A DNA stretch of 64,000 nt from Chaetorhynchus papuensis (taxonomy: Eukaryota; Chordata; Aves; Passeriformes; Rhipiduridae), in contig VWYX01000217.1 of assembly GCA_013396525.1 (NCBI GenBank), forward strand, positions 62,001 to 126,000, read 5' to 3'. The translations under genes and the position numbers were made by a program. Under the pieces are notes generated by a model. That model was not told the DNA's origin, ran no database searches, and was given only the letters and a program-made list of their open reading frames with translations. The first letter of the stretch is position 1; the number at the start of each line of letters is the position of its first letter. Of the stretch, positions 9,200 through 21,773 are shown in pieces.

Positions 9200-11529
9200 G
9201 GATGGACAGCTTTGAACAGCTGGGGACTGACTAGATTTGCCTTTGGCCCTTAATTATCTGAGTAGGTTATTGCCTGCTGGGAAATGGCTGATATGGCTGC
9301 CGATCACTCTTGTGGAGATAAAATATCTTGTCTATAAGTACACAACTGAAAGACCTGTGTTCAAGTAGCTCCCCGGCCTTATGTCTGTAGAAATGAAGGA
9401 ACCTGATGTAGGATGCCTGGTGCTGACTGTGGGGCCCCTGTCCAGCTCTACTGGTGCTTGAAGGTGTAGTTTCAATAGCAGAGAAATCATGGCCTGTGGA
9501 GATCTGGCTGTTGGTCTAATGCTGAGCCTCTCCTGTGTGTTCCCAGCCAGTGAGCGAAGTGTGTTCAGACAGTGGATTAAATAATGTGATAACACGCCCT
9601 TGCTCATATATACAAGAGGTGATGTTGCCACAGAAACAAGGGAGGAAAGCAGCCACTGTAAGAACTAAGGAAGGCTTTTCTACAGCACTGTGAATGCTTC
9701 TGATGAATGATGCTAGCAAATGAGATGGATGCACAGGTTGTAAATGGGGTAAATGAGGTGTCTCTTGGCAATCTGTCTGTGCTGTTTTGCAGTTTATACT
9801 CTGAGAAACTTCCATCAGCCCTTTACTCCAGTGTTTTTAAAATTGTCAGGAAAATGGGAATTAAGGATCCACAGGGGACTGCCTCCAGAAAAGTCAGCTG
9901 CTATTCATTTTAAGAGTAGAAAATGTCTTCTTGTCATCCTGTTTTATGACTCCTATACTTCTTCCAGGTACTGCAAAAGACAAAATAATCTGCTGCTTCT
10001 ACTAGTAGTAGCCTACTCTGTCTTTTCAGTGCTCCTCATATCCTGAGCATTGTTGCAAATAGAATTGTGAAGACATTTGTAAATGTAATGAAGAACATTG
10101 AGGCATTTATACCTTAATCCTTTCTTGCATGGCGCTGTTCCTAATTTTTCTTTTTAAATTTTTTTTTAATGTTAATCCTTCTGGCCTAGAAAACAGGTCC
10201 CAGATCTGAGGAGTTTGCCATTCAAGAAAGGTCCAAAGTAACCATCCATTTGATAGAAAGATAGCTGATATATCTCCTAGGCTACTTTCAAGCCCCTGTA
10301 CTACAATCTGATTTTTACAAGTGAGTTTCAGGAGGGTTGACACTTGACAAATATTAAAAACAAGGGTGAAGAATTCAGTTACAGTGGATTTTTTTTTCAT
10401 TTTATCTACAGACTTTAGCAGGTAGATGTGTTATCATCTGTGTTTAGGATAACAAATTAATATGGGGTTTTTTTGTCTGTATTTTCTTCTGCAGTTAAAT
10501 GTGCTTTTGTATTGATGGACTGGAAAAGTTGAAGCCTTTGCCCCAAATGTAATGGAGATGAGAGATAATTCTTTTCAAAGTAAAAACTTCTGATTAGTTT
10601 AAGTCTCCTAAGTGTATGGTTTTGTTTTGGATCAAATATGGACTTGCTTGGATAATATCAAAACAATTGTTCTTGTTGTATTTCCATCCTACGAGAATGA
10701 AAAATAAAATCTCAAATCTGATGGGGATTCTGTTTTCATATTGCAAGCCAAAGAGGTTGAGTAATAATTATAGCATTTTCCCGTTTATCCTGTTTATTTT
10801 CAGGAACCACTGATATTCCTTTTTCAGGAATAATTTTTGATAACTCAAAGATAAGCTTTTAATTATTTTAATTAGTATTTTGTATAGGAAAATATGCCTA
10901 AATGATAAAGAAATACTTCCTAAATCTCTGCTTGAAGATGAGCATGAAAAAAATGACATCAGTGTAAAACAATTCTAGATTTATTATTTTTTTGCTGCCC
11001 TTTTCAGGTAGCGTATATTACTTCAGAAAGTCTGTAATATAATTGATTTTCTTAGAGGAGCTGAGCCTCTGACTATCAATAGCAGCATTATCTATCTCCA
11101 GGAAAATAAAGGGTAGTAGTCATTATTTTGAATGGATACTGAAGAGTTTGATGTCACTGTTTCCATTTGAGTACAGAAGCTCTAGGTGCTGAAGCAAATG
11201 CACCTTCAGTAGATTAGGTAATTCCAGTGTGCTGGGCCTTATCTTGAAAACTGTTAGAGCGTCACTCACCTCTGAATGAATCAGTGCTAGGTATCACTTG
11301 ATGCCTGAATGGTAACTGAATGTCAAGGTTAAAGACAAGGTAGCATAATTTTTAGGCAATTGCCAAGTTGTTCTTATTTAAAGAGAAGATTTTCCACTCT
11401 CATTTAACTTCCTGCCGAGTTCATGCTTTAGTTTGGCAGGTGACATTCTCATTGACCTGGTACAACTGCTTACTATTACATCCACCCCCCGACATGTAAA
11501 AATCCTGAGATTTCAGAAGTCATGGTAAT
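9200..11529. other. Intergenic, no gene recognised
   Basis: AT-rich unique-looking sequence with only short open frames (under 100 codons). No repeat family recognised. Confidence 0.45.
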
Positions 11530-11690
11530 AGTAAAAAAACTGAAACCAACCAACCAACAAAAAAACCCCCCAACACCCGCCCCCCTCCCCCTCAAAAAAT
11601 AAACCAACCCAAATCCCCAAACCAAAACCAACCAATAAAACAAAACCCCAAAGCAACCAATCAGCCAACGAACAAGGCAAAACAAAACAC
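11530..11690. repeat. A/C-rich low-complexity tract
   Basis: The tract is almost G-free: CCAACCAACCAAC followed by A-runs, C-runs and repeats of the type CCAAACCAAAACC. It explains the Trp/Phe/Val-rich 104-codon open frame on the opposite strand (11476-11790), which is not a gene. Confidence 0.8.
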
Positions 11691-14580
11691 GAGTGTCAGG
11701 GAGTCTTCTGTGAGAAACAATTTTAATGTTCCCTACACTGGTGAAAGTAGGAAAAAAATAAATGAGATGTGGACAAAATCCTGCTCTCATATCTGATTCT
11801 CTTCCTGCTTACCCAAATCACTTAAGAGCATGAGAAATTTTTCTGCTTAGGCGGTGATGGAGGAAGGCAACCCCAACACCCAAACCTGAGAGAAACTGCA
11901 GAAAGCTGACGGCAAAATTCAAGGCCTGCAGCTGACTGTCCTAGTCAGTAGTTTCCTGAGCAGTGCTTCTGTTCGTGCTCCTCTGTGCAGTAAATCATTG
12001 TTGCTTCATTCCGACAGAAGAGGGCCTCCCAGTGTAACCTTTAGTGAGACGGTGGATGCTGCTGAGAAATCGGAATGGGAGCTTGCATGCTTTCAGGCAG
12101 AGCAAAATAGGCTCTTGCTGTCCAGGTGTGGTTCAGGAGGTAGGACCCTGAAGTCCTTTCAAGTGCCCAGTTTTTTAACAAGTTACTGATTTATGGTAAA
12201 AATTCTGAGCTCTGGATTAGGAGAAATGTTTCCTCTGGAGAGCCAAAGCTCACCCCTTTCTCCACAACTAGCCAAATATCTAAATAAACTTTGGACATTC
12301 CACTCTGAGAGCAAGGCACATGAGAAATCAGGCTTGCAAGACCTTGTTAGAAGCTCCACAAAGCATTTATCAGAATCTAATGCTTTTTAATGCTGGACTC
12401 ATCAGTGGGATTAACATTACACGGTCCTAAACTGTGCTTACTCTCAGTTTGAGTCCATGTTCACCATCTCCATTGGAGGATTCTAAGAAAATGCAGACCT
12501 GTTGTCAAATTGGAGTTCACTAGCACAGCCAGGCTCAAGCTGAACTCCAGAGGAGTGGTGTGAGGACATCACATGCCTTGGAGCCCTCCCAGCTTGTCCA
12601 TGGCTGGAGGAGCCAGGTGTGGTGCGGCCAGGCTCGCTCACAGGAGCCCAGGGCCAGCAGCTCCACGGAGGGAGCTATGGACCATGCAGGCCACGGGCTT
12701 CAGCACACTTAAACCCACGCTTAGGCCTGTTCCTAATCTCCTGCTGATGAGCCATCCAAAAAGTTAAGTAATCTGGCTAAACCAGTGCTGAGCTCTTTCT
12801 CGGTAAGTAGTGTCGCTTCTGCAGTGACCCCCGGTGCAGTCAGGGGAGCAGCTGATGTGGCATATGAGGTTGTCATTTGGAAAAATACACTGGGGGTTTT
12901 TTTAATTTTGTTTTCATTTTTATTCTGGTTTCATTCTGTGTCTCAGAGCAGAAGGCAAGTTGCCCACATTAGTGTTGTCCAAATCTTTGGACCATCTCTG
13001 CAGATACACAGATCTCCCTGGCAGCTCCTCACTGCTCAGCTGTGTGCATCCCAGCAGAAAGGACAACTTGGGCTGTCTTTGTCTTCTTCACTTTTTGCTA
13101 GTTTTCAACTCAGCAGAGAATGATGGAAAAGGTTTCCTGTAATTTTCCACCACAACTGCGTTCCAGTGAACCTATGGGTTATTCTAACATACAGTGTAAT
13201 TATAATTTTCCTGGCAAGTTACTGTTATTTCATACTTTTTATTTATTTACCTTTACTGGACATGTATATTTTTAATTATGCCTGTACAAACTCATTATGT
13301 TGGATGAGCTCTCTCATGCAGGTTTATAGATTGAGAATAATTAAACTTTATGGCTGTCACACACTTTTGGTAGGAAATAATACATATGTTTATATGGAAA
13401 AGGATTTATAGTTCTTATATTTATGAGGACAACCCGAGTCTGCCAAGTTATGAAACTTTATTTGCAAATAAATGTTCTACTTAAGTGTTCTTAAGACATC
13501 AGTATAAACACTGGAAATGTAAATGCCAAAAATACGAGTGCCATCAAAGAAGGAGATTTTAAATTAAATTCTTAGTTCCCAAAAAAATGTGCTGTTTTGA
13601 CAGAACGTCCTCTCTTTGCCAGTAAGCTGGGGGGCATCTGTAATGTTTCCATTCCTTGACAGAAACAGTATATATCCTGGAAGTCCCCAGAATGTACATT
13701 TACTTGAAGTCAAAAGTAAATTCTTCCAAACAAACCTGCAGTGTTCAAGCATGAACCTTTTTTGGGGGTTAAGAGCAGTGTATTTGAGGAAACCATTAAA
13801 AGGAGTAATCTTAAAGGCTTGCAGGTATTGCAGACTATAAACGTAGGTGTCGTGAGGGGTGAAGGATGGTGCAGTCTGTCTTGCAGGAGTAGGCAAGGCA
13901 GCTGTGATTGCACTGACTGATGGAAATGGGCATTTTTCACTATTGGGTGCTAATGGAAAGGTGGGGAGAAAGCAGAAAAAATCCCTTTGTTTATCCCTTT
14001 CCTTTTTTTATCCTTCAGTAAGTCTGTACTTATAAAATTCATCTATTCTGATTGATCACTTCTGTGCCTGCACATACACTTACTATTTTTTGCAGTGTTC
14101 AGGGCAATGCAGGTTAAGGCCCTGATTCTCACACTAATACCACTACAAAAATAGTTACTAATGATCGGACTTGTCTGAGTGTTATGCTGCCGTTAAAAAA
14201 GAATCCTTGTTTGAGACAGTTGCCCAGGTTTAACTTTAAACATAAATCTTAGTCCAGTTACTCTCAGTGGAAGCAGTTTCTTAAGCGTATCTTTAAATGT
14301 AGACCTAAAAAGAGACATTAATTTAGCATTTGAGAAGCTGAACATCAAGGTACATGAACATATTACCTTTTGTTCATGAAGCATGAACAATTACTTTCAA
14401 ATATTTTTAAATATGTTTTCTGTTTGTGGGATTTTTCAAACCAAATACTGAATATAGTACTATAGAGCACTCGGGAGTCACAAGCATGTAACATAAAAGA
14501 ATAAATTGAACACACAAAAAAAATTGTTACAATGAAAGTGAAGAACTTAAAGATATATTGAACAAACCCACATTAGTGGG
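11691..14580. other. Intergenic, includes a GC-richer patch
   Basis: No gene recognised. A patch at about 12540-12720 is clearly more GC-rich than its surroundings (CATGCCTTGGAGCCCTCCC, GGGCCAGCAGCTCCACGGAG). It contains no exon that I can support. Confidence 0.4.
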
Positions 14581-14670
14581 ATTTTTTTGTTTTGGTTTGG
14601 TTTTGGTTTTGGATTTGGATTTGTTTTGTTTTTTATTTTTGGTGTTGGTTATGGGTTGGTTTTGGGGATT
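14581..14670. repeat. T/G-rich low-complexity tract
   Basis: Runs of TTTTGGTTTGGTTTTGG and related strings; this is the G/T equivalent of the tract at 11530. It produces low-complexity open frames on both strands that are not genes. Confidence 0.8.
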
Positions 14671-17600
14671 TTTGGCTGCCATTAGAGATATGATGTGCCA
14701 ATACATCATTAAACCCTTAAGCCCTTCTTCTCAGAGGTTTTTTTTCCAAATTTTCCAGTCTTGCAACAGAGATGCAACTGGCTCCTTTGTGCCTACACAA
14801 TCCCATCACTGCAGCCATAGAATAACCACGGAGTTAAGACTGTTGCAACATTTTCGTGAAAGACAAATTGCAACAAATTAATATTTATATATCCTTGAAG
14901 CTGTTTTGTTGGATGCTCATTCTGGCTCCGTTACTTGCCAAGAGTCTGTTGTGACTCAAGTACATAGCGTAGACCGTGAAAAAGCAAATGCGTATCCTAA
15001 GAGCGGGAAGAAAGGTCATTCCCTCTTGAGCAAACCATTTAACGTAAGGGAAACGTCTTTCTTTTGACAGATGGGAATGTAATCCCTGCACAGTCTTTCA
15101 GCTTCGTTTGACAGCTGGCTTTGAAGGCTAGCGAGAGCAGAGGTCTGCCTGTGCCGAGCCAGGCGTGGGCTTGAAGCAGTGTGGGTGTGCAGGAGCAGTG
15201 CCTTCCTGTGTGTGTGTGCGGGTCTGTGTTCAGGTCTGTCAGCCCCACCTCCCAGCACCGCCCAGAAGCTCAGGTCAGGGGTGCCTCAGCAACACAGCTT
15301 CACCGTGACTCGCTCTGCATCTGTGCTCTGCAGAATTCCTTTTGGCACAGTGTCAGTGTTTTAAGATCCTAGGTATACAGGCATCAGTGTTAAACTTGCC
15401 AGACTGCGACAAATTCACACAAGAGATCTGTCTATCCATTGATGGAAATCAGGGAAGGAGACAGATTCCAAAATATAAAATAGTTCCTTATTTTCCTCAT
15501 TTCTTCTACAAGCTGTTTGTCTGACAAGACACTGGGCAGAGAAAGTTTAGACAGTATGAAATTTTATTCAATTTTAATATCCTTGTAGGATAAAGATTAG
15601 TTCAAAGCAATCACGGAGAGATGAGATAAGAATTCTTAGCCTGTTAGCTGTTGGTTCAATGTAACTTAGGTAAGGCAGGGATGAATGGGATAAGAAGTTA
15701 AAGATACTGACATAATTCCTATGCACAGGACAGAAAGAATAAGTTTACATGGGAAAATTTTAAAGGATTTAGGAAAGAAGTTATGTGTGTGTGCATTTAT
15801 ATNTATATATATATATATATATATACAGTCTGGAAATCTGCCCCACCATGAGGGAATTTAAGAAGCTAACTCAAGGGAAGGTTAAGAAATAACTCGATCC
15901 CAGTTTGTCCCAGGCTCCTTAATTTAGCAGATAATATCATAGTGAGAGCCAGTGCCTGGGAAATCTGCATAGAAACAAATCACTTTAAAGGGGGAAAGTT
16001 TGTGCTCATTGGAATAAGGAAGGTGATAGATTACATCTTTTGATAGAAAAATATATATTGCTTCCAAAGATGTTATATGATTGATAAAAGGATTATCAGA
16101 TGAAGTGTCCTGTCTTGTGCTATACAGAAGGAAGAGTTAATCATAAAATCCATTCAGGTATTTCTGCATGTTTGAATATCTTAATTTACAGACTCAACAG
16201 TTTTTTGTAGTTGTAGCAAGTGTAAAATAGAAACGAAACAATCCATTGCATAAATAGAATCATGCAGAATCCCATTCCTTTTAGGTCCAGAATTCTTGGA
16301 CCATTTCAAGGTCTCTGCTGCTGCCACCAAAGTGTGGGCATAGATATTAACCTGCTGTTCTTGATGTGTAATAGTTAAAAAAGGAGCTCTGACACATACT
16401 TTTCCAGGGTGCTACACAGTTAATAAATAGTCCTCACAAAAAATATTAGCTATCAGCATTCCTGGAACTTATTCCTGGGTTAGGGGGGGGAAGACAGCAA
16501 TGATTTCAGTAATGTAGCAAACCACAAGCATTTAATACTGTCAGTCTACATGTTTGGACTTCATGGTTTAGATTTAGATTTGCCTTGTTTGCAGTCTCAC
16601 TGTAAAATGAAGGCAATGATCAGTGTTTCCTGTCTGTGGGCAAGAAAGGTAAGAATTGATTCAATGCTAAAAACTTTTAAAGGATACATCTGCATTTTAG
16701 CAGAAGAGAAGACATAATCTCCTAACTTGAACCATCATGAAGTGGGAGGGAGAGAAAAGAAGGTTCACCTAATGATGTGGCAGAGGAGCTGAACAAGTTT
16801 GTGGTCCTGGTAACATAATTTGATTTGTCTCACACTAGCTACTAGCCATGGGATGCAGGAAAGAGGGTAAGAAATCCTAATGGTTCTTAGATCTCTTTTA
16901 ATGTATGTATGATTTCTTAAGGATGCAGAAGGAAGTTGTGTTGACTCCCATACCTGGTTTATATCAGCAGAATCAGATGCAGCTTTTCAGTTGTGCTTGT
17001 GGTGCCTCTTTGTCCCTGCCTTCCTACCATGTTCCCACTGCACATTGTGCCAGTTCATTTAAACAGCCATTTTCAATATGCAGATGAAGTTACTTTTAAT
17101 TAATGTACCTGGTCATTATGCCTGTTCAAAATGCCATAACTGCATGTATTTTTAGAAAGACACATTTTGCAGTTTATGGCAGGATTTTAAATTTAATTTC
17201 AGAGTGATCTCTAGGGGAAAAAAAAAACCAAAACAAACGTTCTACGGGGTATGAAGCAAAATTGCACTGATGTGGAAGTCACTAAAGCAGCCTGGTATAG
17301 CTTGTGGTTAAAGGACATAAAAGATACCTTACAGCAAATCAAATGTAATGTAAGGGAAAAAAAAATAAAAAAACCTGCCACTTCTGTGTATGCTCGGAGC
17401 TCATTTGAGGGAACCATTGTGAGGGTGCTCTGCACAGCTTATTGTTGGCTCTCTGGCAGAACTAGGTGTGTCTGTGCTGTGTCTTCAGTGCTTCTTTGAC
17501 TGCTTTGATGAGAGGTGGCAGGAGAGACCCTGGTGCAGCCCTCTGGACTTTCTGCTCCAAGTCAAAGCTGCTTCTTTCTGTTGCAGAACAACAGTTTCAT

Positions 17601-20600
17601 AGCCAAGTAAGTCTCTCCAGGCACACACCTTCTGCTGAAATTCCAGCTGCTGATTAATCTCATCCAGTTCCTGTTTTTTCCTTCAGAACACCAAATTGCA
17701 TTCCCATAATTTTATAATTAGGAGTAAAAAGGCTTTTCCAAGCAAGCTTCCCAAGGTCATTTAGAGCTCCTCAGGCTGGTGATATTAAACTAGGATAGGT
17801 TTAGCATCTTCAATCAAATTATGTTTTACCAAAAATATTCTGCTATTTTCTTCTTATTTTTTTTTTTCCTACCCCCTTGGCAACTCCGAGTCTGTCTGGT
17901 TAGCCCTTGGACAAGTTCTAAAAATATTCCTCAAAATCTGTCTCCAGATGCATGTACAGCAGCTTTGGTTGTACATGTTGGTTGTTTATGTTGGAGGTTT
18001 ATAGTGGAGCTAAAGATGTCACTTTGATACAGAAAAGGAAAGCTCAACAGAATCATTTTAGGCAGGAAGATTATGCAGTAAAACCTACAATGATATGGTA
18101 GTCTAATACCAGTCTGCTTGTAGCTATTTCTAAGCATTTAATTATAAAGGTTCCTTTTAACTCCTTAACCTGCCTGGGATTGGGATCTGAAAGGATTAAA
18201 AATGGCTTAAACCATTAGACTCTCTTCTCACTGTATCTTTAAAATCACACTGTCAGGGAAAATTTAGATATAAGCATGACTATTTGTGATTATGGCTTAA
18301 TGTACAGCAAATTCCTATTGGATGTGGCCTGCTCCACTGTTCTTCATGCCTCTCCAGACCATCTGAAGAGAAATTTGTATGTCCTAATACAACAAATATA
18401 TATTGAAAATTATGCGAGACAGAGATTTAAAACATATTATATGCACTTTTCTGCACATTTTGCAATAAGCACTGCTGATTGTTGTAAATTCAAAACGTGT
18501 GTGTTTCTCATCAGCTGAGGTTCAATGAAATGCAAACTGTAGCATAAAATATAGCCTAAGGTATTATAGCATACATCAAGGACTCAGCTAAGTCCTCTGC
18601 ACGAAGTTCAATACGTAAGTTCCTTCACGAAGAGTGTTGCTTGACCTAGTAAATAACAGCTGATTATCTCAGAGAGAATCTGAGCCAGCATCTGATTTTA
18701 CAGCAGCATGAATCAGACAACTGTGTCAACGGCAATACGTGTTTCATCCTATTTAGATTGAAAAGGACTTTGGTGCCCAGCCTTCAAGCCATTGGTGTAG
18801 ATACACTGGCTGGTCACATTCTGAAAAGTGAAAGTTTTGTTTTTCATGCAGCTGGATAAGTGGAATGAATGTCCCTTCATCTGTACCAGTAATGAAAACA
18901 TACAGAGAATGTTTCCATTACAGTTGAATTCTGTATGCAATTATGGAACAAAACCATTAAACAAAGTGAAACTTCTCCCAGAATTCCCCTACCACACACA
19001 CACACATATTTTGATAATTTACTTTGAATTTAAGAATTCTGATCCTCCTTTTCTGTCTCAAGTAGCAGCGCTCTTTGTCACATTTGTTTCCAAGTCTTTT
19101 AAATTCCAGATTTGCATTTTCAAGGCTTTTATTAATGTAGGGACCAGCCAGTTTTTCTACATTCTACAGGCTTGGCCCCAAAAGAAGGGAAAAGAACCCT
19201 ACCAATTGAATTTGGGGCCCAGATCTTTTCTTTCCTGCCAGCACCTGTGTGAATGCAGCAGAAATGGTGTGGTGCTATTTCATAATTTACAGCAGGGCTT
19301 CAAACATTACGAGCTTAGAGAATGTATCCTCCTTTCCTTTCCAAAGTGGCTGTTGTACTGCACTACTGTGTTGGATACAGAAGAACCACCTATTTTCCCT
19401 GCACTATCCCATACTCTCACTAACATGCCAGGAAATTAAGTGTTTTTGATAAATCACTGGGTGGTGTTATGGCCAGTACTTTCATGTCATTCCTGAGCAG
19501 TTCTGAACTGCAACTCCAAACTACTCCGGGATCTGAAGCTACCATTCCCAGTTCTGAGGTGTCACAAGAGACCCTGGTGAACTGTGATATAGTTGTGCTA
19601 TGGAGCTAGTGATGAACCTCAGCCAGGTAGTTCCAAGGTGGATTTCTGAGTAATTTTTTTTAATTTACTCTTGATTTTATATGATAAGGCCCTTTTACAT
19701 GTTTTTTTTTGCTGAGACAATGAGGAAGGGAATGTTATAGAACCACTTCCTCTGGTTGTGTGTTCAATGTGCATTTTTCAACCTGTGTGAATCTCTGCAC
19801 TCATTTATACCGTGGTCCTGCCTTGGCAGGTTGTGTCCAGAGCTGCAACAAGAATGCTCCCATAAGGGGCACATCCTGGGGACAGATGCATCTCATGCTT
19901 CCTGCTGCAAAGGAAGAGGAGTATCAAACTGAAGGGACAATGGCACCTGTAAAGAGCACAAACAATCTGTAATGTAGTGAAGGAGACAGTTTAAAGACTG
20001 GTAGTACCTGGAAAGGGGAGCACCTCCTTGAGCAGAGATACCTTAACATCTGGTTGTTTTGCTATGACAATATCTGTATTCTTTATGAACCGGAACAGTC
20101 TCATTAACAATTTCTAAGGTATGTAATAAATACTAGTATATCAGGGCCTTTGAGGAAATTCAAAAGCTCTGTGGCACAGTAAGTAAGTGAAGAGAAGACT
20201 TATAAGGTGGACCATTTTTTACTCATAAGCTTAGCCATCCAACTAATTAGCATGGAGTTTAAGTGAGTGGCTTAAATTGCAGTGAAGATATTCCCCATGT
20301 GTTAATTAGATGGGAAACTCCCTTACAGACTCCAGAAATTCTAAGATAGTTGATTTAAAGATTATTTTATACCATATAGATTCTCAAAACAATTTAATGT
20401 AATTTATAGAGTTTTTTATGGCGTGGTTTGAACAATAATAAGGTTCTATTCATACCTGTCTGGGAACATGGGTATGAATCACCAAATGTTGCCAGTCAGT
20501 ATTCATGCTCACATCTGAAACTCATGTTGCTGTGCTGGGCAACACTGCAAAGTCACAGACTCACTATATAATGCATGAGTGATTTCATATGAATATTTTA

Positions 20601-21381
20601 TATTAATATTATGCTGTAAATGTTCTGTTACAGATCATACCTTCCATTTTTCATGGCTGTACAAACCACTAGGTTCTGCAATAAAGTTTGGGGTCAGTTA
20701 AAGCTGCTACCTTAACATACCTGCTGCTTTAACATACCCCCAAACTTTATTTTGGGTGTGGAGAATTGCCAGTAAATTCTGACCTTGACCATGATTCTGT
20801 TCAGCCTTCATTTTTCTCCTTTCTGAGCTTGCTTCATTGTTTTAGAAACTTTTCAATACATTGTGCTAAACTGCAAGCATGACAGTTCAGCTTTGCAAGA
20901 CATTTCTAACAAGAAAAAACCCAAATATCTCTCTAAAATCTCTGGTTTAGATTTCATTTTATTTGTCATCTTTTATGAACAAATTACGAAATATACTTCA
21001 TTCACAAATTGGAAATATTTACAATTTCTTTACAACAAGGCATTATTGAGGTTTTGATTTATGGCATTCTTAGAGCATTCTGTCTTTCAAAACAAAGACA
21101 TTGGTGTTGTTTTCAGCACACTGTTCATTTACACTCTGGATGTGAAATGGGAGCTTTTTTGAAGAGGAGTTTGCACTCTCTTTTGATATGATCTACTGGG
21201 AAAACTGAGGCAGGATGCATTCAGAATGTGAGGAGAGGGACTGTGCAGATGTGTTGCTGTACCATGCCATGATCTGAAGCCATCGTATTACACCAGATGC
21301 TGCTAAGTGGAGAGGAGAAAAAGATTCCCCTGCGCCATTCTTCCTCTGCCTTCTCCTTTGAGTGGGCTAAATGCAGTTCAG
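14671..21381. other. Intergenic, downstream of TMEM196
   Basis: No gene recognised. A 203-codon plus-strand open frame at 18828-19439 is longer than expected by chance but has no recognisable domain (see findings). The remainder is AT-rich single-copy-looking DNA with one (TA)n microsatellite. Confidence 0.45.
15797..15825. repeat. (TA)n microsatellite with an ambiguous base
   Basis: About 13 TA repeats with an N at 15803, preceded by a short GTGTGTG stretch at 15784-15793. The N suggests an unresolved length or base in the assembly. Confidence 0.85.
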
Positions 21382-21387
21382 TTTATT
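21382..21387 (-). terminator. TMEM196: Candidate TMEM196 polyadenylation signal
   Basis: AATAAA on the minus strand, about 325 bp past the TMEM196 stop. Other AATAAA-type hexamers occur further on (for example near 20957), so a longer 3' UTR is possible. Chosen only as the first good hexamer. Confidence 0.35.
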
Positions 21388-21710
21388 TCTTTTTTCTGAT
21401 TTTTGAGTCTTCATGAGAATAAGAGTCTTGAGAAGTCTATTTCAAATACTATCACAATTCAGAAAGATTATTCAGACAAAAAACTGAAAGAGAGTAGCCA
21501 GGAAGTGAATAAATATTGTATATCCGCAAAATGTTTAGGAGACAAATTTTGAACATGGTTCTATAAGGGAATTGCAACTGTGCTGGTCTGCAGTTGTGAC
21601 ATTTGAGCCATAAAAGCTAAGATAGTGTCATTTTTTAATTTCTTGGAGTCTATTTTTTTCCTGAAGAAAATTCTAAAACCACTTCCTTCCATGGAACTTT
21701 TAAAAATTTC

Positions 21711-21773
21711 TTAATATACACCTCCATTATAAATCAGATGTGGGCCACCGTTGCTTAGGTTGTCTGTCATTTC
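21711..21773 (-). CDS. TMEM196: TMEM196 coding exon 4 (C-terminus)
   Basis: The acceptor cttgttctag precedes base 21773. The exon encodes EMTDNLSNGGPHLIYNGGVY and ends with TAA at 21711-21713. At 20 codons it is too short for open-frame scans; I found it by searching for the conserved SNGGP motif behind an acceptor. Confidence 0.92.
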   Translation of the reverse strand, partial: EMTDNLSNGGPHLIYNGGVY

